A program made the position numbers and the translations under genes. A DNA stretch of 64,000 bases, taken from Chinchilla lanigera. Lineage: Eukaryota; Chordata; Mammalia; Rodentia; Chinchillidae. Below the pieces are notes generated by a model. That model was not told the DNA's origin. It saw nothing but the letters and a program-made list of their open reading frames with translations, and did no database searches. Numbering within the stretch: position 1 is the stretch's first letter; each line of letters opens with the position of its first letter. Shown piece after piece: positions 48,303 to 59,430 of the stretch. The stretch covers positions 4,401,516-4,465,515 of the forward strand of contig NW_004955427.1 of NCBI RefSeq assembly GCF_000276665.1, in the 5' to 3' direction.

Positions 48303-48466
48303 CTACAGAGGAAAATCAAAAGAACAGAAAACTGTAGAGTTGTGCCATTCTTATTAGCCAGTTTATTTTAAAGACAGAGGAATTTCTCCACCAGATAAAT
48401 GATATCACTTAATCACATGAATGAAAGCTTTATGCACCGAATTATTGTAGCAAAGAAAGACCATCA

Positions 48467-48540
48467 GCAGCCTGGGTATTTAACTCAGTGCTCCTAGCGT
48501 GTCTAAGGCCCTGGGTTCGAGTGCCAACGCCTCAAATAAA
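48467..48540 (+). repeat. Old ID-like SINE
   Basis: 'GCAGCCTGGGTATTTAACTC', 'GTCTAAGGCCCTGGGTTCGA' and 'GTGCCAACGCCTCAAATAAA' keep the tRNA-like A and B box spacing but differ from the young ID subfamily in the B-box flank (CCCTGGGTTCGAG). It is probably part of an older ID or B4 copy. Confidence 0.6.
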
Positions 48541-48951
48541 AATTTCATCAGATTTAGATTTGTTTCTAACCCTATTTCATATGCTGACTATTATTTTTAA
48601 AGAAATTTATATTTCTAGAAATGGGAAATATATTTTTAAAAGTAACTCATGTAATTTACCTAAAACTTCTCTATAATGTATTTTTATATATTATTGAACA
48701 ATAACAAAGATTTTTACATAACATTGGACAATAAAAATGTGTCTTGAACATATTGAAAATAGTTTCTGGCAACAAATACACCTTAAATGCTAAAAACTTC
48801 TATATTAACAGTGTGTAAGGTTTATGTGTAAAATTTTTTCAGTCTACTTTTTGTGCTTTATCTAGTATAAAAAATTCATTAAGAAAAATACACATATAAT
48901 ATAAAAATTGAAATTTCATATAATTGAAAGTATACCTTTTTTATTTTTCAG

Positions 48952-49770
48952 GATCCACTTCTAACTGAAGACTTGAGAACTCAAAGAGCCTTTATTGAGT
49001 ATGAAATACAGCCATGGGCTAGATAGCAATTAACTATTGTAATCCCTAAAATGGCACCTATGCCATTTATCTTGATGAGTAGTATATTATGAGGCTACAG
49101 AACTATACACTTCATATGTAGAATCATCAGTATGTATATTTCAGTGACCGGATAAACTGGAACTAAGGTATAAAGGAAAGTATAAAGAAGCGAGGCAAGC
49201 TTCAGTAGTTACAGAAACAGCAAGGTAGAACACAGGTGAATAATCAACAAGGTGAAATGCCTAAGGAATGTCAGCTAAAAACCACTACTGCTGGCTTTGG
49301 TATCTGGAGTACAGTGAGAGAATTTTGGTGTCAGTGTGTAGTTTAACACCGTGTGGCTATGGAATGGGATGAGAATTTCTGAACAAAGACAGCTGAAAAA
49401 AGAAACTGGTGTCCAGAGAGAAACATACCTTTTTCATGTCTGAATTTCAGCAAGCAAAATGAATGAACCTTTTCCTTCAACCCCAAGCCTTTTTCTTTAC
49501 TTGTTTTCATAGAAAGCGAAAGTTGTTTCTTTGAATGTTTCTCTTTTTAAAAACTTTATTTAGGTCTTCCTTATCTTCTCAAAGCTATGCAAAATGTTTC
49601 AGTGTGCCCAAATGCATTCATATACATTTCATGTTTGTAGACCCCTCTTATGGTTAGAATTTTTACCTGTAGAAATCACATCAAAACACCATAAATTTTT
49701 TTTTAAAATCTATTTTAAAAAGCAGTATGGGTTGTATCATGATGAAATAAAGTTACATATGAGAAAAGAT
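48952..49770 (+). other. Candidate terminal exon downstream of 46801-46878
   Basis: A good acceptor ('ATACCTTTTTTATTTTTCAG', ending 48951) precedes 'GATCCACTTCTAACTGAAGA'. In phase 0 the exon is open for 24 codons before TAG near 49024; in the two phases that fit the upstream 78-bp exon it closes quickly. I see no strong donor soon after, and AATAAA at 49746-49751 could be its polyadenylation signal. This is inference from signals only. 49771-50134 is A-rich with two short ORFs and no known element. Confidence 0.22.
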
Positions 49771-50134
49771 ATATTCTTTGAGAAAATATTTTTTATTGTT
49801 AAATCTTTGAACATTAGAAATAAAAACTTTAGTTCTCATCTAAGAAAAAGTGAGATGTGAAAATAAAGTATAAAAAAAACAGAAAACACAGTAAATGTAA
49901 GAAACAGTAATTTGCATAACAGAATTAATTACATGAGAACAAACACTTTATATTTAGACATTGATAAAAGATCAAAGAAATATAGTGGAGCCATGAGGAA
50001 AACAGAAATGGAAAGATGTAGGTTTCATGGTACAAAGTTTAAATATATAGGCTGTAAAAGTCTAGAGATCTATTGTGTAATATTGTGTCAGGTGTTGGAA
50101 ATTTGCGATGAGGGTAGATTTTAATTACTCAACC

Positions 50135-50158
50135 ACACACACACACACACACACACAC
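50135..50158. repeat. (CA)n microsatellite
   Basis: Twelve uninterrupted CA units. Confidence 0.95.
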
Positions 50159-50329
50159 TCATACATGTTCACTCACATGCATGTCCACGTACCTGTGACA
50201 TGGTGAGAAAATATAAATGTCGGCCTGTACTCATTCTTCCAATTGTTGTCCCTAAGTACTCCCCTTTCTCAGCTTTTGTCTCTTCAAATCTCTGAAAATA
50301 TGCTGATACAGTAAGAACTTCAGAGGTGC

Positions 50330-50946
50330 TTTTATAACAGGACTTAGTAACTAATAACAGTATGAGAGGCCATCGGCAAACTCCTCCCTCTTATTTCTAA
50401 CATGCCCTTATAGAAGTCTTTAAGAAATAACTAGATGTTAAGATGCAGAACATCAAAAAATTTCACTTAAGTAGTTCGAGACTGTAAAAACAGCCTGTGA
50501 GCTTGACCTGCTAGTTATCTAACTGGATCCACGTCCTTTGTACACCTCCGTCCTCCTGACCATTCCTGCATAACTCTTAGTGAGGACCCTGCCACCATTT
50601 TTGACAAACATGTGCCAGTCTCTCCAAACTGACTGGCTTATGTACACATAAACACTCCTGTGGCTAAAACTGAAATCTGATATGTATTTTCTCAATTGTT
50701 TTCTGCTTCAATTCAGAATGTCTAACATTAACCTTGTGTACAATACAGAACACACGTGGAAAAGTATATAAAAATGTGCTTCCTGGGCAGCCCATTCAGG
50801 GCCCCTCCTGTCTCTCAGGAGCTGTTCCTATTCCCCATTCTGATTCTCCAATAAATTTTCCTACTTAACCTCTAAAAAATGTGCTTTCTGTGAATATTAA
50901 CATAGCCTCTCACAAAGTCAGGATGGAGAATATTGCCAGTAACTGA
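50330..50946 (+). repeat. Retroviral-type LTR, longer copy
   Basis: 'AGTATATAAAAATGTGCTTC' (TATA-like, near 50763) is followed by 'GGGCCCCTCCTGTCTCTCAG' and 'CTCCAATAAATTTTCCTACT' (AATAAA near 50850), the order TATA, R, polyadenylation signal expected in an LTR. Upstream 'GAGGCCATCGGCAAACTCCT' and 'AACAGCCTGTGAGCTTGACC' look like U3. Its last 196 bp recur at 53238-53433. The 5' limit is a guess. Confidence 0.6.
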
Positions 50947-50999
50947 GACGCCTTGATGGTTGTCTACTCATGAGTCCCACAAACATAATCACCAACCTG

Positions 51000-51775
51000 G
51001 GCTACTTTGTCTACAGGTCCTTTGCCATATACGCATTACCATGTATCATGAAACACTAAAATTTGTCTAGTGTTTAAAACTTTCAATGCATATTGTGATG
51101 AAATTGATGAAATTCTTTCTTTTTGTGGTGAATAGCAGAACTTCTCACAAAGTTTGTTCACTTATTGCTGCATACAATATAACTGCACACATGTACCATT
51201 GTTTCCTTACCCATTCTACTCTTGCTGAAAATGTTGATCGTTGCTAGATTGCAGTTTTTATGAATAATGCACCTATGACTACCATGTCAGTTTTCCTGAT
51301 ACAAGTGGATACAGATTCTAATTACATATATTCTTGGAGCTGTGCTTCTTGGTCATAAGGCTTACAAATATTTAGGTTCTGAAAGTAATGTTAAATATTT
51401 TTCCAAAAAGACATTTTACCAGTATTCATCTTTTTCAGCAGTGTATAAGAGTTCTTTTCCTAATTTCAGTCATAAATTAGTTTTATATATTCTTTTAATT
51501 TGCACACTACTAAACATTTGTAGAGCTAAAGTTTTTGATTATGTTTGGCATTTGTGAACTATCTTTGTAAATTATTTGTTCAAAAGTGTTGTTCATTTTC
51601 ATACTGGATTATCATATAATTCTGTCACAATCAGTTATATTTGCATTTCCTTGGTTCCTTTGCTTTTAGTTAATGTCAGATATAATAATTCATTTGTCAT
51701 TGCACTTACAATTCATTATATAATTGTTGTACAGTGCAATTACTTAATAAATAAAGTAGTGACAGAGTAAGCCTA
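51000..51775 (-). repeat. L1 3'-end fragment, antisense
   Basis: 'CAGTTTTTATGAATAATGCA' near 51254, 'GTGCTTCTTGGTCATAAGGC' near 51343, 'TTTTTCCAAAAAGACATTTT' near 51398 and 'TCAGCAGTGTATAAGAGTTC' near 51436 follow the order of antisense old-L1 3' ends. It is the same type as 290-840 but covers the neighbouring part. ORFs here are spurious. Confidence 0.65.
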
Positions 51776-52036
51776 TTGAGATCACAGGTTCTGGAAAATG
51801 ATTCATGTTGGTTGAAATTCTGATTCCTCTGCCAAGGTATGTAAGCTAGAAAAATCTACTAACGATTTCATAAACTTCAAAAGAAGAGTGATAACTTTTT
51901 TTACTGCTTTGTAAAATCATTAAGTATGAATTGAGAGCTCTTACTATGCCATATGAAATAAGGCAATGCCACATAAAAATAATATCTACTAACATTTGAG
52001 GCTTAAACAATTCACAATTACATTAAAATAATGTAA

Positions 52037-52430
52037 TGTTACCAGGTTTGGGGGCATTGGAGTGTCCTTCCAGAGTTGGTTTCCAGATTCTTTCCATCTT
52101 GAACAAAGAATTGAATAAAACAAGCAGAATGGTGGAAATGTTTCACATTTATTTGAGGTAGGAAAAATTAAAAAGGCAGGGTAAGAGAGAAATTGGGTCT
52201 GTAAAGCAAGACGGGGCCAAGTAAGAGAGGGAAAATAAAAGTAAAGGTGTAAAAGTGGGAAAAGTAAAAGCACATCCTGAGGCTCAGGGTGGGCTCTTGC
52301 GGTAGAAAGCCACGGCAGAGAGCGCTCAGTGGGGTCTGTCTCCGCGTTACTCACGCCGCACATCCGGGGCGCTCCTGAGAAGTCCACATAGGGGTCCTGA
52401 GGATGGCCCTGTGCGCCTGTGCTGAGATTT
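52037..52430 (-). repeat. LTR, antisense
   Basis: The plus strand starts TGTTACCAGG, so the minus strand ends in TAACA. On the minus strand 'CTCAAATAAATGTGAAACAT' supplies a polyadenylation signal (near 52150), preceded by a C/T-rich tract and by a CpG-bearing block at 52300-52380. That layout is LTR-like. The 132-aa minus ORF 51989-52387 runs along it without any known domain. The other terminus was not fixed. 52431-53237 holds nothing recognised. Confidence 0.5.
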
Positions 52431-53237
52431 CCTAATTATCTAAACTAAACCCGATGAAGTGCAAAATACGGTGTGTTTTCCCCAAAGCACTTTCTCATCG
52501 TGATTTCTTTTTCTTATTTAAGTTATTTGACACATTGACAAACCATCAAAGCTTAGTCTCTGACTTCTGCACTCGCTTAATAACCATTGGTCTTACCTAC
52601 TCATTCTCTAAGCAGAGTGGATGAAGGGATGGCCTCGCATTACAAGGTTAATCAGCACATGCACCGTGTCCTCACTTTCCCTCATCACGGACTGCACAGC
52701 CATCACGTTACGCTGGTAAATTAATACGCTGCATTTTACTTCAAGTTACATGTTTCTGGGCGTGCTATGTATTTAATCCTGCTGAGAATCTGAAGGTTTG
52801 AGGACCTGGTTATGATAAAAGGTAGCATACGAAAATTATTTAAGGAAAAATTTGTGGAGCCAATAATTAGTGCCTTAAAGCACCAAGCAGTTGATTTTAA
52901 AGCAGCTGAGAAAGATCTGCTTGAAGTTAAGAGGTGTAAGGTTGATGTTTAAGATCTAGACAAGACTCATCAGATTAAGATGTGTGTCTGTACTGTACAA
53001 GTTCTAACTCCCAACAATGGATTTAATCATTATATATTGCAAACATGTACTAATAAATATAAAAAACACAATTATAGCCAGGTTAAAAAAACAGGTTTAT
53101 ACATAAAATGATTCGTTCAGTGCACTGTTGCTGAATATTTACCCTACTAAAAGCAAAAGAATAAAAAATCTCATTTGAAATAATCTTAAATGTTCTAAGT
53201 CATTATATTTGAATAACAATATAGAAGATATATGTGA

Positions 53238-53433
53238 CACACATGGAAAAGTATATAAAAATGTGCTTCCTGGGCAGCCCATTCGGGGCCCCTCCTGTCT
53301 CTCAGGAGCTGTTCCTATTCCACATTTCGATTCTCCAATAAATTTTCCTACTTAACCTCTAAAAAATGTGCTTTCTGTGAATATTAACATAGCCACTAAC
53401 AAAGTCAGGATGGAGGATGTTGCCAGTAACTGA
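53238..53433 (+). repeat. Truncated copy of the LTR at 50330-50946
   Basis: All 196 bp align without gaps to 50751-50946; I count about nine mismatches (near 95 percent identity). It includes the TATA-like and AATAAA motifs. It stops abruptly at the left within what would be U3 and ends at the same point ('GCCAGTAACTGA') on the right. Confidence 0.75.
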
Positions 53434-53449
53434 TATTGCTGTTAACACA

Positions 53450-53915
53450 TTTACTACTTTAACACGTTTAACTGTGTTGATGTGAATAAGAGGCACCGCA
53501 CTAACCTGGATCAGCACCGGTCCCGGTGTGGCTGACGGGATTCCCGGGCCAGAGCAGCACCCCTGGGTATGAGTGGCACCACCCAATGAGCTCGTCCCGT
53601 GAACAGAGTAAGAGGACGGCGAAGAGGGAAGGTTCTCTTGGGTTTCTTCCGGGAGCTCCAGTCTTCACTTCCCCTTGGACATAGCACCGTGGCTCACAGT
53701 GCAAACCCTCTGTCTCCTGTTGGAGACTCACACAGGGCATGGCAGTGAGCTCTAGGCCTTGGACCTCTGACTGGACCCTTCAGATCCCCAGCACACAGGC
53801 AGCCATTTTGCCCTCTTCCATACTTGACCCTGTGGGCAGCCACTGAAAGCCTGCCTCATAAATCTTTATATAGTGCATGAAATCTGTTTCTTTATGGGCA
53901 CTGGGTGACACATTA
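53450..53915 (+). repeat. Ancient LTR-like element, second copy of the family at 841-1765
   Basis: 'AACTGTGTTGATGTGAATAA' at the start, 'GGCACCACCCAATGAGCTCG' internally, 'GAGACTCACACAGGGCATGG' and 'GCCACTGAAAGCCTGCCTCA' toward the end match the other copy and the general plan of an old ERVL/MaLR-type LTR. CpG density at 53500-53660 is high for the window. Minus ORFs at 53359-53740 are antisense artefacts. Confidence 0.5.
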
Positions 53916-55449
53916 TTTATTAAATGTTAAATTCAAGGTAGACAGGGAACCACTGAATTAGTGCCTTAAATAATTGTGCACACATCATACTGCTGAAATT
54001 AGCTTTTAATAGAGAGAAAAATAAGCCACATGGGGATTTGTTAAAGTTCTGTATAGATTTCCAGTCTTCTCCCTGATATTCGTGATTCTTCAGAATGTAA
54101 AATAGATCATCAAAACTTAAAATGAATATTGCTGTTTTCAATTGCCTTTATTGTTTCATCACTGAAAAAAACTTTCCATGCTCAGTTTATTTTTCAGTAA
54201 AATAAATTGTTTCTTGAGGAGCCATCTTTCCCAGTAAATATGTCCCAATTTCCTTTTTGAAGCTTGTTTACAACTGGTCTGTTGACTCAATTTATGATCA
54301 TTTATATAACCTCACATAGTCTTCCAAAGCATTTTAAAATATAATTACATTTCAAATTTGTGTTAAATTAATAGGATTAATGGACTTTAAAACCAAATTT
54401 TCAAATATTTTTCTCTATAGTCCAATCATGTGTCCGTGTATATATACTCACACATTTTCCTACTTTAGCCTGTATCTCTGACAAGACCTTATTGGCCAGC
54501 AATATACCCTGCTCAACATTCTGTGTGTTCATTTCAGTTTTGTTTTATTTGTTATAATTTTGTATGTTCAATTCTACTCTGTTGATGTTGCAAGTTTTGC
54601 AAAGTACCCAAGTCATCTTGGTCTATTTTTTTTTTTCTAGGCATTTTTTTTCTCTTCCAATTCCTGGAGAAAGCAATTCCAACTAGGCTTACTAAGCTGT
54701 GTAACTCTCCACATCATAATGTGTATACTTAGTGTTCTCGCCACAATGAACCCTTCTACCAGCTGTGATTTTTGAACTGTTGGCATTGTTAACAATCAAG
54801 TTGACAGTGTGATGAAGTTCGACAGTTCCCTTTGTTATCCACATGTGTAGCACATAGATAATCGATTTCTTTCTTGCAAAACATATCCATATTTCCTTCA
54901 TTGTACCGAGTTAATTTTATAATATAGTGCTTATGGGTTTTTGTGCTTTGCTTACCTATTTGACACTAGAGCTAACCTTTCATTCCATAGTGCTGTGATT
55001 AAATTACTTTCAGCTTCTTAGATTTGTCCCCTCCTCTCCCCGGTATTCCTTTCCACCTGGGTTTGCTCATGCCGGTCCTTTCTTTATCAGCCTGCTCCTT
55101 CCTTTGTTGTGCAACTATCATTTGAGGATATTTGTCACCATTTTCTGAAGATACTATATGCCTTTGGTCTTTAATAGGGAATTAATCAAATTAACTTGAT
55201 TTTGGGAATTTTGTGACTGTCCTTGAGATCATTATAAAAGGATATGATATTTTAAACCCGTAATTCCATAGACTGTACTGAGAAAGTCTACAGATTTAAC
55301 CTCAGCAAAAAAATGTTTCATATGAGTAAGTATACATATATACTAATTAAATACACTCCTAAATAGCTCATGTTTTGCAACTAGAATCAAAGGAGTATTC
55401 ACTCAAACAGAACTGCATTCCATTTCCAACTGTACCACAGACCATGTGT
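53916..55449. other. Unassigned AT-rich stretch
   Basis: No element or gene recognised. Short T-rich tracts occur near 54627 and 54645. Confidence 0.4.
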
Positions 55450-55829
55450 GGCTACTAAGTGTTAGATGAGCACCTCCCAAAGTTCTGTGGGTTTGAAGTC
55501 TTCCTTGCTCTCCGGGCTAGCCCCCCTGGCAAGTGGTGGGGTCTTTGATAGGTAGCCGGAGGTGGGAGACCATTGGACCACTGGGATATGCCTGAAAAGG
55601 GGATTGTGGGACCTTAGAAGTCCTTGCTTTTCTTCTGGGCTGATGTGGTAAGCAATTCACTCTCTTACATCCTCCTGCAATCTTGTCCTGCTCGTGCGAG
55701 AGACAAAAAGTGGTGGGGCCGTTCAACCTGGACAGAGCCATGCAGAAATATTAGCAAAAATAAACCTTCGCTCTTCACCAGTTATTTGCCCAGGTATTTT
55801 GTTACAGTAATAGAAAACTGAATAATACA
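55450..55829 (+). repeat. MaLR-type LTR, sense
   Basis: 'AAGTGGTGGGGTCTTTGATA', 'GTGGGAGACCATTGGACCAC', 'TGGGATATGCCTGAAAAGGG', 'CAAAAATAAACCTTCGCTCT' and 'GTATTTTGTTACAGTAATAG' follow the order of a sense MaLR LTR; the ending 'AACTGAATAATACA' is typical. The element is old and lacks clear target duplications. 55830-56569 has no recognised feature. Confidence 0.7.
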
Positions 55830-56569
55830 GTGACATTGTACAAAGCAGTTGGTTACTGGGACTTTTATAAATTTATACTAAATTTTAGCAAAAATTCAGA
55901 GAAATATTTTGAACTCAAGGGTGTAGAACAAATCTAGTTTATGTAGGAAAGGCTATACCATCTAAAACTTTTGATAACTGCAAAACTCCTGTATCTTTCT
56001 GGCAATGATTTCTCCATAGCATATTCATAGAAAACATGGGCAGAGATGCTTGCTTCTTTATGTCACAGACATCAGGAAATACAAATACTCACAGGCAAGT
56101 TAGGGGCAGGGAACCAGCTATTAAAACTCCAGGTATTCATTATTTGTTAAAAAGAAAAATACTAGAGTCCAAAGTGCATTAAAAGTGCATGTTGTAGTAT
56201 TTTGAGAACTTAATATTTTAAGCACTGAAAATAGCACAAGTAATGAATGGTGTTTCCTCACAAGTGCTGTATAGTTTTGGCTCGTGGTAAACTATGATGT
56301 TGTAACGTAGGTATCACTTCATACTTCTTTTAATATCTGCTTAAAAGACACTTGCTTGCTTTCCTGTTGTCACTCAGAATGCTTCATAAAATCCGTTTAC
56401 AACTTTAGATTTTATGTGGAAATATCAAAATGTCTTTAATTCAACTGATATTTCATTAAAGTTCCAAATGAAGTCACCAATTACTGATATGATTATATAC
56501 TGCTTGGAACCATCTTTATACATTATATATCTGCAAACATAACCCATGTTTCTTACTTATATAAAAGGT

Positions 56570-57070
56570 ATGACTATAAAATATGGAGAATGTTTAAATT
56601 AGAAACATCATAATAGAAAAAGGCACACTGTCATTAATTCCTCTCCAAAAATCCCCTTTCTTCAAACACACCCATCCCATCCTTCTTGCTGCTTTCTGAG
56701 GCCTTTCTGGAAGTGCTCTTTTGTAATGTCTTTATTTACTCTTTGCTGGCCATCTGCAGATCTTGAATTTATTCCAAATGTTCCCTTTGTGTGAAGAGTC
56801 AGAAGTCCCAGAGTGCCAGACCTGGGGAAAAATGTAAAGGAGAGGACATCACCTTCGTATTTGTCAGAAATTGCCTTCAATATTTGAATCAATATTGGAC
56901 ACTGAGGCAGCCATGACAGTGCAACAAGAGGTATTCTTGAGAGAGGACTGCAAGTGTCCCTTCAGAAAATGGGATTCACCGTGGGACAAGTGTGCTCAAG
57001 TGGAGGGGGATATTTTGTGAGGAATTCATGGTGACGTGTCTTTTACTACAATAAATCATTTTATTTTACT
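56570..57070. mobile_element. Mariner-type transposon remnant with two outward-facing C-terminal arms, copy 1
   Basis: On the minus strand (56892 down to about 56600) the frame includes 'DITKEHFQKGLRK' and 'GWDGCV', the C-terminal end of a mariner-like transposase, followed by a stop and 'GGAATTAATGACAGTGTGCC'. On the plus strand (about 56908-57068) the same end appears again: 'GAGGCAGCCATGACAGTGCA', a broken 'FRKW', 'PWDKC', and 'GGGGGATATTTTGTGAGGAA', then 'CTTTTACTACAATAAAT'. So two copies of the C-terminal segment point away from each other. Both are broken by stops and indels. Identification rests on these residues; the centre is at about 56890. Confidence 0.55.
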
Positions 57071-58709
57071 TTTTATCAGTACATGTCTCTAACACATAAT
57101 ATTTGCAGTTTCTGTGGGGAATGCTGCATAACACATCGTTACTTTTCATCCTCTTTTGCTTTGCTGCCCCTACTCTGTGCATCTCTTCATGACTGTAATT
57201 TCTTTGTATGTGTTTGCAGTACAGAACATTTGCATTCCTTTCGTGGAGTTTAGATACGTACCTAGCACATCTTAACTTCGTTCCCTCCCTTCCGTCGTCT
57301 CTTGGTCACTTTCCCTTTTGAGAAAGACCTATCTCCCTATTGGCTTTTATTTTGTTTTTTATTTATGCTTTGAGTTTCTCATATAATAGAAACACTATAA
57401 TACTTAATTTTTTGAATCTAATTTCACTTCACATTATGGTGTTCTCAGTATTTTCCTTTTTTTCTCTTTTAATTTCTTTTACCTCCTTTTTTCTTTTGCT
57501 TTTCAACTATCTTCTCTTTATTTCACTTTGTTTTATCTTTCTTCCTTGTCTGTCCTTTCCTGTCACTTTTCACGATCACCAATAATTCCCCTTTACTCCA
57601 CAGTAGAAGCCCAGAGCTCACTTTCCACTCCTCATCTTGTCTCATTGGTTAATTTTTCATGATAAATCATTTTAAATTTTAACATCTTCCGTATCTTTAT
57701 TATACCTCACATTTGCTTTTTTAAATCATTGAACCCATCTACTTTTGATATTAGTTAGAATCTTAGCGTTCTCATGAAAGTTATTATAGTTTGTAACTTT
57801 TGATATTTCATTAATAAATTTGCATTTCCTTTACCTTCATAGTCATATATATCTTTGTCATTGGGCTAATAGCACAGAAATTAAAGTGTAGGAATGAAAT
57901 ACAGTTTATACAGTTTTGAGAAGCATGAAACTCACCTACTGCATGCAAAAATACAAAAATAAAAATAAAACATGACTAGTCTGAACTTTTTATGGCCTGG
58001 CCTTTTCTTTTTAGGAAAAATATTCCTTATTTACTTTATCACTATTATCAATTTTGATGATTGTGGTAGAAGTAGCACAGTTGAATGTGTTAATAAAGAA
58101 GATTCAAAGGTCAAAAAATATTTCAAATAGGTTTGTTAATAATTAGAATTTATAACATGAAACTAGATATACCTTAAACATAGATGCAATAATAATCTGA
58201 TGATGTTATGATAGATGTGATAATCTAAATGATGTGATCGATAACAGATAAGATCTAGATGACATGAGCATCTCATGATTAGATGACATAAAGAAGAACC
58301 TTCTGCTTGTTCCATGCTCAGATAGGTTGAGGATGCACTTAATAGGAAACTTTCTTAGTCCTGGTCACAGATCCTCGGGTTTCCTTTATTGTCTTGAATC
58401 ATGTATGAAGGGCAATATACCAATTTAAATTTAAACTTTAAAATATTTAAATTTAAACTTGTACCTATTGGTCAATATTCCAGTACAGAGATAAATCTCA
58501 AAGCCAGATCAGAGACAAGACTATGAGATTCTGACTTTGGATAACCTTCCATAGCTTTCTTTATGTATTCTATAGATTTGGTTCTTCACCAGCCTTCCTG
58601 ATAATGGATCACACTGAACATACTGTCTTAGGTTATGGACTTTCTGACATTCCTTAGATTCACAGTATCACACCTGAGTTACACACAAAAAGAGACCATA
58701 AAAATATTG
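57071..58709. other. Unassigned stretch, partly pyrimidine-rich
   Basis: 57440-57560 is a strongly T/C-rich run that creates an 81-aa Phe/Leu/Ser-rich ORF without meaning. No gene or repeat was recognised in the rest. Confidence 0.4.
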
Positions 58710-59096
58710 AGTGCTTGATATTTTAAAAATTACAATAAATATCACGTGAGTTAACCTCCCTATCTCCACCTCCATACAATCTCCCCCTTGCTTCAAATAT
58801 AGTTAGCATTACTGCCTCTTTCAGAGGAAGTTCTGGAAGTTCTCTTTTGTGAGTGTCTTTAGTTATGCTGTCATAGCTGCCTTGGTGCCTGATATGATTC
58901 AAGATATTTCTTTTTCATGGTCATCTGAATTTTGCGGAAGAGCTAGACGTCAGAGGGTAGTAGATCTGGTGAATAAGGAGGATGAGGCCACACTGTGTTT
59001 TCACAAGCCTGTCTTCGTGTAGGACGGTGCATGACAGCAGCAGTCACTGCATTCTTATCACACCTCAGGAAGACACAGAAGAGGAGTTCCATAACT

Positions 59097-59098
59097 AA

Positions 59099-59157
<59 letters not shown>

Positions 59158-59158
59158 T
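59097..59158. repeat. (TTTC)n microsatellite
   Basis: Fifteen TTTC units, directly at the tail side of the antisense B1. It most likely grew from the SINE's A-rich tail, read as GAAA on the minus strand. Confidence 0.95.
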
Positions 59159-59308
59159 TATTTATCTTTTTGAGACAGAGTCTTGCTATGCAGTTCAGGC
59201 TGGCCTTGAGCTCACTTTGTAGCCCAGGCTGGTCTTGAACTTGCAAGGATTCTCCTGCCTCAGCCTCCGAAGTGCTGGGATTACAGGCGTGCGCCACCAC
59301 TCCTGGCC
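59159..59308 (-). repeat. B1 SINE, antisense, near full length
   Basis: 'TTTTTGAGACAGAGTCTTGC', the duplicated block ('CAGGCTGGCCTTGAGCTCAC' then 'CAGGCTGGTCTTGAACTTGC') and 'GTGCTGGGATTACAGGCGTG' down to 'CACCACTCCTGGCC' make a clear antisense B1. A near-duplicate 'TAACTTTCTT' before the (TTTC)n and 'TAACTTCTTT' after the SINE suggest the target duplication. It interrupts the right arm of a mariner remnant. Confidence 0.94.
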
Positions 59309-59430
59309 TGTAACTTCTTTTAACGTGGTAAGTGTGACAGGAGACGTGTGTCAGAAGTGAGGTTGAGTATTCTGTGGGGAATTAATGGCAATGTGTCATT
59401 TACTATAGTAAATCCTCTTTAAGTATTTGC

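Larger units (their letters stand above)
58710..59430. mobile_element. Mariner-type transposon remnant with two outward-facing C-terminal arms, copy 2
   Basis: The minus strand encodes 'WPHPPYSPDL' (58961-58990), the signature before the third catalytic Asp of mariner transposases, then 'PSD' and 'MTMKKKYLES' further along, ending near 58720. On the plus strand 'ACAGCAGCAGTCACTGCATT' (near 59033) begins a second C-terminal arm; it is split by the SINE at 59097-59308 and resumes with 'TCTGTGGGGAATTAATGGCA' near 59374. As in copy 1, two arms face outward. Frames are broken in both. Confidence 0.6.

Noticed and set aside
51989..52387. 132-aa minus-strand ORF
   Set aside because: It follows an LTR-like sequence including its AATAAA; composition is low-complexity Phe/Leu/Pro with no known domain.
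57340..57585. 81-aa hydrophobic ORF as a membrane protein
   Set aside because: It is produced by a T/C-rich tract; Phe/Leu/Ser composition follows directly from the base composition.
58995..59300. 75-aa plus and 80-aa minus ORFs with FFLSFFLS/KKERKKE repeats
   Set aside because: They are translations of the (TTTC)n microsatellite and the B1.
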